Translations under genes and position numbers: made by a program | In this document: positions 28,975-36,389 of the stretch, piece by piece | Position numbering within the stretch: the stretch's first letter is position 1 | Layout: every line of letters begins with the position of its first letter | Assembly (NCBI RefSeq): GCF_049671045.1 | Contig: NZ_JBATUH010000017.1 | Coordinates: forward strand, 1-64,000 | Direction: 5' to 3' | Length of the DNA stretch: 64,000 nt | From: Parvibaculum sp049671045 | GTDB lineage: Bacteria > Pseudomonadota > Alphaproteobacteria > Parvibaculales > Parvibaculaceae | Notes under the pieces: generated by a model | Told to the model about the DNA's origin: nothing | Databases searched by the model: none | Seen by the model: the letters and a program-made list of their open reading frames with translations, nothing else

Positions 28975-29334
28975 GTGTTGACGCCACTTTTTCAACCGAT
29001 CCGAAACCTTACGATTGAAATGTGGCCAGGCAGCCCTGTCATTCGTGAACGGAAGTCGACATACCAACGCTGGCCTAGCGAGTTGTACAAGGACGCACCG
29101 GCAAGCCTGACGCTGCGCCAGATAGTTTTCTACAAAAACCTGATGGCGCTCGCTCTAGCGCTAGGGTCGACGCGCTTACCGGTGGATTTCGGTATTGAGG
29201 GAGTTGGTGATTACTGGATGGATCACGGCTGTATCAAGATTGCCGAACATGCCGGATTCATTCGCCCATTAGAAAATGAAGAAGACGGCTTGGTCGGCTC
29301 GATTGAGCTTGCTTGGCGGGTTACCGTTGATTGA
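28975..29334 (+). CDS. Hypothetical protein between the leuC end duplications
   Basis: 119 residues from a GTG at 28975, placed 7 bases after GGAGGTGA in the leuC end, so translation coupled to leuC is plausible. The base composition is clearly lower in GC than the neighbours, and codon use is less biased, which suggests transfer. The product looks soluble, with many aromatic residues (LYKDAPASLTLRQIVFYKN, VGDYWMDHGCIKIAEHAGF). I do not recognise a family. It is the only gene inside the segment bounded by the two leuC-end copies. Confidence 0.65.
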   Translation: MLTPLFQPIRNLTIEMWPGSPVIRERKSTYQRWPSELYKDAPASLTLRQIVFYKNLMALALALGSTRLPVDFGIEGVGDYWMDHGCIKIAEHAGFIRPLENEEDGLVGSIELAWRVTVD

Positions 29335-29364
29335 AGCGACGTGGCACGAGTATTCCGGCTACAT

Positions 29365-29487
29365 CGCTGCGCCTCGACCTCGAACCGCAATTTCGAGGGC
29401 CGTCAGGGACGCGGCGGGCGCACGCATCTCGTCTCGCCCGCCATGGCGGCGGCGGCGGCGATCGCGGGGCATTTCGTCGATGTGAGG
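29365..29487 (+). repeat. Direct repeat copy B: orphan 3' end of leuC
   Basis: Second, promoterless copy of the leuC 3' end, identical to 28839-28961 over 123 bp. It has no coding start in the leuC frame and is therefore a remnant. It could be the original end of leuC before the insertion, or the end carried in by it. Confidence 0.95.
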
Positions 29488-29505
29488 AAAGTGTAGCGCC
29501 TCAAA

Positions 29506-29544
29506 GCCCCTCCCCTTCATGGGGAGGGGTTTGGGGTGGGGTGG
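29506..29544 (+). repeat. REP-like palindrome, left copy
   Basis: CCCCTCCCC-TTCAT-GGGGAGGGG (29507-29529) followed by a TTTGGGGTGGGGTGG tail. It is an inverted near-copy of 29927-29965. Confidence 0.9.
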
Positions 29545-29576
29545 CCACAGCGCTTTCAATGAGGTACGGCCGGGCG

Positions 29577-29915
29577 ATGGCGAACGAAAGAGCCAGAGCG
29601 CTTCGGAGGAACCAGACAGAAGCCGAAAGGGCGCTCTGGCAGAAATTGAGAGTGCTGAAGGCGGAAGGATTTCATTTCAGGCGGCAAGCGCCTATCGGAA
29701 CGTATATCGCGGATTTTGCCTGTCATTCACTCAAGCTGGTGATCGAGGTTGATGGCGGGCAGCACAATGAGAAATCCGGCCTGGCGCGCGACGCGGAACG
29801 GACGGCATGGCTCCAGGGAGAGGGCTGCAGGGTGCTGCGCTTCTGGAATAACGAGGTACTGACAAATATCGAGGGCGTGGAAGATACGGTCAGGCGGGAA
29901 CAGGGTCTCATCTGA
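29577..29915 (+). CDS. DUF559 (endonuclease-like) protein
   Basis: 112 residues from ATG 29577; an ATG at 29559 is the alternative and neither has a strong ribosome binding site. It is a complete DUF559 protein: NERARALRRNQTEAERALW at the N-terminus, then FRRQAPIGTYIADFAC, VIEVDGGQH and CRVLRFWNNEV. The Asp in IADF and the Glu-x-Asp in IEVDGG fit a PD-(D/E)XK/Vsr-type nuclease core. The biological role of DUF559 proteins is not established. The gene is bracketed by inverted copies of a REP-like palindrome and splits leuC from leuD. Confidence 0.85.
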   Translation: MANERARALRRNQTEAERALWQKLRVLKAEGFHFRRQAPIGTYIADFACHSLKLVIEVDGGQHNEKSGLARDAERTAWLQGEGCRVLRFWNNEVLTNIEGVEDTVRREQGLI

Positions 29916-29926
29916 TCATTCGAAAC

Positions 29927-29965
29927 ATCACCCCACCCCAACCCCTCCCCATCGAGGGGAGGGGC
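29927..29965 (-). repeat. REP-like palindrome, right copy (inverted)
   Basis: CCCCTCCCC-ATCGA-GGGGAGGGG (29942-29964) preceded by ATCACCCCACCCCAA. Read on the minus strand it matches the left copy at 29506-29544 with only a few differences. It ends 21 bases before the leuD start. Confidence 0.9.
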
Positions 29966-29985
29966 AATAAGAGGCGGTAGAAGAT

Positions 29986-30591
29986 ATGGACAAGTTCAAC
30001 AAGCTCACGGGCGTCGCGGCGCCGCTGCCGATGATCAATGTCGATACCGACATGATCATCCCCAAGCAGTTCCTGAAGACGATCAAGCGCACGGGGCTCG
30101 GCAAGAATCTCTTCGACGAGATGCGCTTTGACGAGAAGGGCAACGAGAAGCCCGATTTCGTGCTCAATCAGCCAGCCTATCGCAATGCGCAGATTCTCGT
30201 GACCGGCGAGAATTTCGGCTGCGGCTCCTCGCGCGAACATGCGCCCTGGGCGCTCCTCGATTTCGGCATTCGCTGCGTCATCGCGCCCTCTTTCGCCGAT
30301 ATTTTCTACAACAATTGCTTCCAGAACGGCATTCTGCCGATCGTGCTGCCGCAGGCCGATGTCGACAAGCTGATGGACGACGCGGAGCGCGGGAGCAATG
30401 CGGTCGTCACCGTCGATCTCGAGGCGCAGGAAATCCGCGGTCCCGATGGCGGCGTCATCAAGTTCGACATCGATCCCTTCCGCAAGCACTGCCTGCTCGA
30501 GGGGCTCGACGGCGTCGGCCTGACGCTGAAGCGGGAAGCGGCGATTTCGACCTATGAGACGAAGCACAAGGCCGAGCAGCCCTGGCTGTGA
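29986..30591 (+). CDS. leuD: 3-isopropylmalate dehydratase small subunit
   Basis: 201 residues. The family motif GENFGCGSSREHAPWAL is intact, as is the N-terminal VDTDMIIPKQFLK. It forms the swivel half of isopropylmalate isomerase with LeuC. Although normally next to leuC, it is here 1 kb away behind the inserted DNA, so its expression may depend on read-through or on a new promoter in the insert. Confidence 0.95.
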   Translation: MDKFNKLTGVAAPLPMINVDTDMIIPKQFLKTIKRTGLGKNLFDEMRFDEKGNEKPDFVLNQPAYRNAQILVTGENFGCGSSREHAPWALLDFGIRCVIAPSFADIFYNNCFQNGILPIVLPQADVDKLMDDAERGSNAVVTVDLEAQEIRGPDGGVIKFDIDPFRKHCLLEGLDGVGLTLKREAAISTYETKHKAEQPWL

Positions 30592-30597
30592 CGAGGC

Positions 30598-30687
30598 TCG
30601 TCATGCCCGGATGAGATCCGGGCATCTGGAATGAAACGCGCGGTGCGAGAGCCCTGGATTGCCGGGTCGAGCCCGGCAATGACGACG
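30598..30687. repeat. RIME-like intergenic element with two palindromes
   Basis: ATGCCCGGAT-GAG-ATCCGGGCAT (30603-30625) and ATTGCCGGG...CCCGGCAAT (30658-30680), with outer ends CGTCAT and ATGACG. Size, two-palindrome plan and sequence match the rhizobial intergenic mosaic elements. It fills the space between leuD and leuB and stops 12 bases before the leuB start. Confidence 0.8.
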
Positions 30688-30699
30688 AGAGAGTTTGAA

Positions 30700-31806
30700 A
30701 TGACGAAGAAGATCCTGATCGTGGCGGGCGACGGCATCGGCCCGGAAGTGATGGGCGAGGTCGAGCGCGTCATCGGCTGGTATGCGAAGAACCGCAAGTT
30801 CGACGTCGCCATCGAGCATGAGCTGGTCGGCGGCTGCTGCTACGACAAGCACGGCGTCGCGGTGACGGATGCGACGGTCGAGAAGGCGAAGGCCGCGGAT
30901 GCCGTCTTCCTCGGCGCGGTGGGCGGTCCCAAGTGGGACGACGTTCCCTATGAGGGCCGGCCCGAGGCGGGTCTGCTCCGTCTGCGCAAGGATCTCGAAC
31001 TCTTCGCCAATCTGCGTCCCGCGCTCTGCTTCGCGGCGCTGGCGGACGCCTCCTCGCTCAAGCGCGAGATCGTCGAGGGCCTCGACATCATGATCGTGCG
31101 CGAACTGACGGGCGGCGTCTATTTCGGCGAGCCGAAGGAGATCACCGATCTCGGCAATGGCGAGCGCCGCGGCGTCGACACGCAACTCTATACGACGCAT
31201 GAAATCCGCCGCATCGCGGAGGTCGCCTTCGACCTCGCCCGCAAGCGCGACAATCGCGTCATGTCGGTCGAGAAGCGCAACGTCATGAAGTCGGGCGTGC
31301 TCTGGTACGAGGAAGTCTCGAAGCTCCACAAGGAGAAGTTCGCGGATGTGAAGCTCGATCACATGCTCGCCGACAATTGCGCCATGCAGCTCGTGCGCAA
31401 CCCCAAGCAGTTCGACGTCATCGTCACCGACAATCTCTTCGGCGACGTTCTTTCCGATATCGCCGCCATGCTGACGGGCTCGCTCGGCATGCTGCCCTCC
31501 GCCTCGCTCGGCGCGAAGGACGCGAACGGCAAGGCGAACGCCATGTATGAGCCGGTGCATGGCAGCGCGCCCGACATCGCGGGTCAGGGCGTCGCCAATC
31601 CGCTCGCCTCGATCCTCTCCTTCGCCATGGCGTTGCGCTACACCTTCGATCGCGGCGCTTGCGCCGACCTGCTCGAAAAGGCGGTCAATGGCGTGCTCGC
31701 ACAGGGCTTGAGGACCGGCGACATCATGCAGGCGGGCATGACGAAGGTCGGCACCGTCCAGATGGGCGATGCGATCCTCAGGGAACTCGACCGGCTGAAC
31801 GCATAA
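30700..31806 (+). CDS. leuB: 3-isopropylmalate dehydrogenase
   Basis: 368 residues. Landmarks are ILIVAGDGIGPEVM, the substrate Arg cluster in LRLRKDLELFANLRP, VRELTGGVYFGEP, VTDNLFGDVLSDIAA and the NAD-binding EPVHGSAPDIAGQGVANP. It oxidises and decarboxylates 3-isopropylmalate in leucine synthesis. ATG 30700 is chosen; upstream in-frame codons lie within the RIME-like repeat. GAGAG is the only ribosome binding site. Confidence 0.96.
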   Translation: MTKKILIVAGDGIGPEVMGEVERVIGWYAKNRKFDVAIEHELVGGCCYDKHGVAVTDATVEKAKAADAVFLGAVGGPKWDDVPYEGRPEAGLLRLRKDLELFANLRPALCFAALADASSLKREIVEGLDIMIVRELTGGVYFGEPKEITDLGNGERRGVDTQLYTTHEIRRIAEVAFDLARKRDNRVMSVEKRNVMKSGVLWYEEVSKLHKEKFADVKLDHMLADNCAMQLVRNPKQFDVIVTDNLFGDVLSDIAAMLTGSLGMLPSASLGAKDANGKANAMYEPVHGSAPDIAGQGVANPLASILSFAMALRYTFDRGACADLLEKAVNGVLAQGLRTGDIMQAGMTKVGTVQMGDAILRELDRLNA

Positions 31807-31827
31807 CGAGCCGTCAGGAGAAAGCCG

Positions 31828-32850
31828 ATGGGATACAAAGTCGCCGTTGTCGGGGCCACGGGCAATGTGGGCCGCGAGATGCTGAACATCCTCGCCGAAC
31901 GCGAGTTTCCCGCCGATGAGGTGGTGGCGCTCGCCTCGCGGCGCAGCCAGGGAACGGAAGTTTCCTACGGCGACAGGATTCTCAAGGTGAAGGCGCTGGA
32001 GAATTACGATTTCTCCGGCACCGATATCTGCCTCATGTCGGCAGGCTCGACGGTCGCCGCCGAATGGTCGGCGCGGATCGGCGCGCAGGGCTGTGTCGTC
32101 ATCGACAATTCGTCGAAGTTCCGCATGGACCCCGACGTGCCGCTCGTCGTGCCGGAAGTGAATTCCGACGCCATCGGCGGCTATACGAAGAAGATGATCA
32201 TCGCCAACCCCAACTGCTCGACGGCGCAGATGGTGGTGGCGCTGAAGCCGCTCCACGATGTCGCGCGGATCAAGCGCGTCGTCGTCTCGACCTACCAGTC
32301 GACGAGCGGCGCGGGCAAGGAAGGCATGGACGAGCTCTTCGAGCAGACGCGCGCCATCTATGTGAACGATCCGGTCGAGAAGAAGAAGTTCACCAAGCAG
32401 ATCGCCTTCAACGTCATCCCCCATATCGATGTGTTCATGGAGGATGGCTACACGAAGGAAGAGTGGAAGATGGTGGTCGAGACGAAGAAGATGCTCGACC
32501 CGAAGATCAAGGTGACGGCGACCTGCGTGCGCGTGCCGGTGTTTGTCGGCCATTCGGAAGCGGTCAATATCGAGTTCGAAAAGCCGATCACGGATGATGA
32601 GGCGCGCGAAATCCTGCGCGAGGCGCCGGGCTGTCTCGTCGTCGACAAGCGCGAGGATGGCGGCTATGTGACGCCGCTCGAATGCGTCGGCGAATATGCG
32701 ACCTATATCAGCCGCATCCGCGTCGATCCGACCGTGGAGAACGGGCTTGCCATGTGGATCGTCTCCGACAATCTGAGGAAGGGCGCGGCGCTCAACGCCG
32801 TGCAGATCGCCGAGATTCTCGGCGCGCGTTACCTCAAGAAGGCCGCCTGA
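31828..32850 (+). CDS. asd: Aspartate-semialdehyde dehydrogenase
   Basis: 340 residues. VAVVGATGNVGREML binds NADP, and the catalytic Cys is C130 in NPNCSTAQM. It reduces aspartyl phosphate to the semialdehyde for lysine, threonine, methionine and diaminopimelate. AGGAG precedes the ATG, 21 bases after leuB. Confidence 0.96.
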   Translation: MGYKVAVVGATGNVGREMLNILAEREFPADEVVALASRRSQGTEVSYGDRILKVKALENYDFSGTDICLMSAGSTVAAEWSARIGAQGCVVIDNSSKFRMDPDVPLVVPEVNSDAIGGYTKKMIIANPNCSTAQMVVALKPLHDVARIKRVVVSTYQSTSGAGKEGMDELFEQTRAIYVNDPVEKKKFTKQIAFNVIPHIDVFMEDGYTKEEWKMVVETKKMLDPKIKVTATCVRVPVFVGHSEAVNIEFEKPITDDEAREILREAPGCLVVDKREDGGYVTPLECVGEYATYISRIRVDPTVENGLAMWIVSDNLRKGAALNAVQIAEILGARYLKKAA

Positions 32851-32853
32851 GGC

Positions 32854-33699
32854 TCAGGCGAAAACCTCGATATTGGGCGGCAGGCCCGGATCCCAGATGA
32901 TTGCCTGATCGTGGGCGAGCGCAAGCTCGCCCCGGCCAGCCTCGATGCTCGAGCGGATGAGTGCCGCCGAGCAGGCGGAGGCGCGCGCCAGCGCCTGCGG
33001 CACCGCGACGCCGCTCAGAAGCCGCGAGAGAAAGATGGCGGCGAAGAGATCGCCGGTGCCCTTGGGCGTCATCGTATCGTCGGCGGCCGAATATTTCGTC
33101 GTCTCGGCGCGATAGGCTTTCCTGTTTTCGACGGCGAGGCTCGATATGCGGCCCCTGGGCGCGGGCGCCGAGGTGATGGTCACGATTTTTGGGCCGAGCT
33201 TGCGGGCGAGGGGGATGGCCGCGCGGATATCGGCGGGCTCCTCGCCGGCAAGCCGCGCGAATTCAAACCAGTTCGGCGTCACGATGTCCGCGCGGAGCGC
33301 GAGTGCGGCCTGCGCGGCTTCGACGGCCCTGCTCACATAGGCGCCCTTTTCATCGCCCATGATCGGGTCGCAGAGATGAAGCGCCTTGGGATTGGCGGAC
33401 TTCACGCGCGCCACCGCATCGGCGACGGCGCCCGCCTGTTCGGCATTGGCGAGATAGCCGGAGAAGACGGCGTCGCAGCGCGAAAGCCAGCCTCGTTCGT
33501 CGAGCGCGCGCACCAGCCGCTCGATCAGGTCTTCACCGAGAAGCTCGCCCTCGAAGCTGCCGTAACCCGGATGATGGGCGAGAAGCACGGTCGGCACCTG
33601 CCAGACCTCGTGGCCAAGCCGCTGCATCGCAAATGCGCCGGCGGAATTTCCGACCGCCCCATAGACGACCTGGCTCGAGATGGAAAGGATCGTCGCCAT
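32854..33699 (-). CDS. pdxY: Pyridoxal kinase PdxY
   Basis: 281 residues of the ribokinase fold. Landmarks are SSQVVYGAVGNSAGAFAMQRLG near the N-terminus (split in the protein by no gap), LCDPIMGDEKGAYV, ITPNW-like IVTPNWFEFARL, and the anion hole GTGDLFAAIFL with its catalytic Asp. It phosphorylates pyridoxal in the B6 salvage pathway. GAGGAG precedes the ATG. The gene is convergent with asd (three-base gap) and divergent from the lyase gene. Confidence 0.93.
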   Translation of the reverse strand: MATILSISSQVVYGAVGNSAGAFAMQRLGHEVWQVPTVLLAHHPGYGSFEGELLGEDLIERLVRALDERGWLSRCDAVFSGYLANAEQAGAVADAVARVKSANPKALHLCDPIMGDEKGAYVSRAVEAAQAALALRADIVTPNWFEFARLAGEEPADIRAAIPLARKLGPKIVTITSAPAPRGRISSLAVENRKAYRAETTKYSAADDTMTPKGTGDLFAAIFLSRLLSGVAVPQALARASACSAALIRSSIEAGRGELALAHDQAIIWDPGLPPNIEVFA

Positions 33700-33807
33700 G
33701 CGTACTCCTCATGCACCGAGCCCCCGCAATTCCGCTTCACACGTCCCCACAAGATTTATAGTGTCCGCATTCCGTATCCGCGAGAACTTCCGACGCTGGA
33801 GAGAGTC

Positions 33808-34698
33808 ATGTCCCTGATTAATGCCCGTCCGCGCCGTAGCGTGCTTTACATGCCGGGATCGAATGCGCGCGCGATGGAAAAGGCGCGGGAGATTCCCGCC
33901 GATGCGCTGATCCTCGATCTCGAGGACGCCGTGGCGCCGGATGCGAAGGAAGAAGCGCGCGCGCAGGTGATGAGCGCCGTCGCACAAGGCGGTTATGGCA
34001 AGCGTGAAATCGTCATTCGCGTGAACGGGCTCGATACGCCCTGGGGCATCGACGACATCAAGGCGGCGGTCGCGGCGGGCCCGGACGCCATTCTCGTTCC
34101 CAAGGTCAATTCCGCCGGGGACGTGGCGCGCGCCGAAGCCGCGCTGACGGCGGCCGGCGCGAAGGGCGGCTTGCAGCTCTGGTGCATGATCGAGACGCCG
34201 CTTGCGATCCTCAACATCCAGTCGATCGCGGCGAAGGCGCAGGAGGCGGGTTCGCGCATGTCCGTCTGGGTCATGGGCACCAACGACATCGCCAAGGAGC
34301 TTCGCGCCGCGCATACGCCCGACCGCGTGCCGATGCTTGCCTCGCTCGGCCTTTCGATCATCGCGGCGCGGGCCTATGGCATCGTCGCGCTCGACGGCGT
34401 TCATAACGACATCAAGGACGAGCAGGGCTTCGTCGCCATCTGCGAGCAGGGCCGCGACATGGGGTTCGACGGCAAGACGCTCATCCACCCCTCGCAGGTC
34501 GCGCCCTGCAATCGCATCTTCTCGCCCGATCCTGAAACCGTCGCCTTCGCGCGCAAGACGATCGAGGCGTTCGAGCTGCCGGAGAACAAGGGCAAGGGCG
34601 TGCTCAAGGTCGATGGGCGCATGGTCGAAATTCTTCATGCGGAAATCGCAAGGCGCACCGTCGCCATTGCCGATGCCATCGCGGAGCTTGAGGCATGA
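33808..34698 (+). CDS. HpcH/HpaI-CitE family CoA-ester lyase (malyl/citramalyl-CoA lyase type)
   Basis: 296 residues; GGAGAGAG just before ATG 33808. The CitE-type barrel shows RRSVLYMPGSNARAMEKA, LILDLEDAVAPDAKEEAR with the metal-binding acidic residues, RVNGLDTPWG, and KTLIHPSQVAPCN. Such enzymes cleave malyl-CoA, methylmalyl-CoA or citramalyl-CoA, or hydrolyse malyl-CoA. The next gene is mesaconyl-CoA hydratase, joined by an ATGA overlap, which points to the ethylmalonyl-CoA pathway; exact substrate is inference. Confidence 0.88.
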   Translation: MSLINARPRRSVLYMPGSNARAMEKAREIPADALILDLEDAVAPDAKEEARAQVMSAVAQGGYGKREIVIRVNGLDTPWGIDDIKAAVAAGPDAILVPKVNSAGDVARAEAALTAAGAKGGLQLWCMIETPLAILNIQSIAAKAQEAGSRMSVWVMGTNDIAKELRAAHTPDRVPMLASLGLSIIAARAYGIVALDGVHNDIKDEQGFVAICEQGRDMGFDGKTLIHPSQVAPCNRIFSPDPETVAFARKTIEAFELPENKGKGVLKVDGRMVEILHAEIARRTVAIADAIAELEA

Positions 34699-35744
34699 CG
34701 AAAACGAACGCCGGAAACTTCTTCGAGGATTTCAAGGTCGGGCAGGTGCTCGCTCATGCGACGCCGCGCACGGTGACGGAGGGCGACCGCGCGCTCTATC
34801 AGGCGTTTTTCGGCTCGCGCCATTCGCTGCAATCCTCCGACGAAGTTGCGCGCAAGGCCGGCTATGCGCAATCGCCTCTCGACGACATACTCGTGTTCCA
34901 CATCGTCTTCGGAAAGACGGTGCCCGACATCTCGCTCAATGCGGTGGCCAATCTCGGCTATGCGGACTGCCGCTTCCTGAAGCCCGTCTTTCCGGGCGAC
35001 ACGCTTTCCGCGACGTCCAAGGTCATAGGCCTCAAGGAGAATTCGGACGGCGCGACGGGCGTCGTCTATGTGCGCTCGACGGGCCGCAACCAGAGGGGAG
35101 AGACGGTTCTCGATTATGTGCGCTGGGTGATGGTGAGGAAGCGGGACAAGGCCGCGCCCGCGCCCCAGACCGACGTGCCGTCACTGCCCGCGGCCGTCGA
35201 TGCGAAGTCGCTCGCAGCGCCTTCGGGCACGAATTTCAAGGCGTTCGATACCGTCGCCTCCGGCTCGCCCCATCTCTGGGACGATTACCAGGCGGGCGAG
35301 AAGATCGATCATGTCGACGGCGTCACCATCGAGGAAGCCGAGCACATGATGGCGACGCGGCTTTATCAGAACACCGCGAAGGTTCACTTCAATCAGTTCA
35401 CGGAAGGTCAGGGCCGCTTCGGCCGCCGCCTCATCTATGGCGGCCATGTGATCTCGCTTGCCCGCGCGCTGAGCTTCAACGGGCTCGGCAATGCGGTGCT
35501 CGTCGCCGCGATCAATGGCGGGCGGCATGTCGCGCCCTGCTTTGCGGGCAATACGGTCTTCGCATGGTCGGAGGTTCTGGCGAAGGAGCCGCTCGCCGAT
35601 CGCGACGATCTCGGCGCGCTGCGCATCCGTACGATCGCGACCAGGGATCTGCCCTGCAGCGGCTTTCCGGGGCCGCTCGAAAAGGGCTATGCCGAGGGCG
35701 TCATTCTTGATCTCGACTACTGGGTTTTCATGCCGAGGCGCTGA
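34695..35744 (+). CDS. mch: Mesaconyl-CoA hydratase (MaoC-like double hot-dog)
   Basis: 349 residues with two hot-dog halves, as in the mesaconyl-CoA hydratases of Rhodobacter and relatives. The N-terminal half has NFFEDFKVGQVLAHATPRTV and DILVFHIVFGKTVPDISLNA; the second half has HLWDDYQAGEKIDHVDG and RRLIYGGHVISLARALSFNG. It interconverts mesaconyl-CoA and beta-methylmalyl-CoA. Overlaps the lyase gene by ATGA, so the two steps are co-translated. Confidence 0.85.
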   Translation: MTKTNAGNFFEDFKVGQVLAHATPRTVTEGDRALYQAFFGSRHSLQSSDEVARKAGYAQSPLDDILVFHIVFGKTVPDISLNAVANLGYADCRFLKPVFPGDTLSATSKVIGLKENSDGATGVVYVRSTGRNQRGETVLDYVRWVMVRKRDKAAPAPQTDVPSLPAAVDAKSLAAPSGTNFKAFDTVASGSPHLWDDYQAGEKIDHVDGVTIEEAEHMMATRLYQNTAKVHFNQFTEGQGRFGRRLIYGGHVISLARALSFNGLGNAVLVAAINGGRHVAPCFAGNTVFAWSEVLAKEPLADRDDLGALRIRTIATRDLPCSGFPGPLEKGYAEGVILDLDYWVFMPRR

Positions 35745-35765
35745 GGCGTCCCTCAAGCCGCCTTC

Positions 35766-36389
35766 ATGTTTCGTTCAGGACAAGTGGTTAAACTCGGGTC
35801 AATGAATGGGCGATCCATGTTTTCATCAAAATCAGGGAAGGGTTCAGCCACCGCGAAAGCGCCCGTGGTGCGCTCGGCGCAGAGCCTTGCTTTCGAGGAG
35901 GCCTGGGACGCGGCGAGGGGCGAGGCGCCTTTTCCCGACCGCAGCAATATCGACCTCAAGCATTTCGCGAAATTCGCGCGCTGGTTTGCGATCATCGAGC
36001 CCGATCCCAATCGCATGGCGCTGCCCTTCACGCTCGTCGGTTCGGGCTTTTTCGATTTCCTCAAGACCGATCTCACTGGCGTCGACTATCTCTCGCTCGC
36101 CGATCCGGCGATCCGGCAGCTTGCCTATGACTGTGTCATGGCGTGCCTCAGGCAGCCATGCGGCCTGTGGCAGATCACCCCGGCAAGCATCGCCGAGGGC
36201 GGCTTCATGCCTTACGAATATACGATCCTCCCGATCTCGAAGGGCAAGGCCGAGGCCGACCACATCGTCATTCATGTGAATTTCGAACTCGGCACCTTCG
36301 CGCCGAAACCCCATGTCGATCGCGTCGAACATTCGACCGTCTGGCACTGGCTCGATATCGGCTTCGGCGTTCCCGCAATTGGCGGCTAG
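35766..36389 (+). CDS. PAS-like (PAS_5 family) domain protein
   Basis: Up to 207 residues; no start has a good ribosome binding site and ATGs at 35802 and 35817 are alternatives. A single PAS_5-type domain fills residues about 45-190, with the usual opening AWDAARGEAPFPDRSNIDL and an LPFTLVGSGFFDFL core strand. No output domain follows. Members are common in Alphaproteobacteria and unassigned in function. Its end overlaps the convergent amidohydrolase gene by four bases. Confidence 0.75.
   Translation: MFRSGQVVKLGSMNGRSMFSSKSGKGSATAKAPVVRSAQSLAFEEAWDAARGEAPFPDRSNIDLKHFAKFARWFAIIEPDPNRMALPFTLVGSGFFDFLKTDLTGVDYLSLADPAIRQLAYDCVMACLRQPCGLWQITPASIAEGGFMPYEYTILPISKGKAEADHIVIHVNFELGTFAPKPHVDRVEHSTVWHWLDIGFGVPAIGG

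Noticed and set aside
28839..29487. Transposon target-site duplication
   Set aside because: 123 bp is far longer than any known transposase target duplication and no transposase or terminal inverted repeats lie between the copies.
29365..29915. DUF559 gene read from 29331 through the orphan leuC end
   Set aside because: The extra N-terminus is an out-of-frame reading of the leuC tail and the palindrome; DUF559 proteins begin near the ATG at 29577.
32911..33807. N-terminal extension of the CoA-ester lyase by about 300 codons
   Set aside because: The extension is antisense to pdxY; the ATG at 33808 has GGAGAGAG and the usual family N-terminus.
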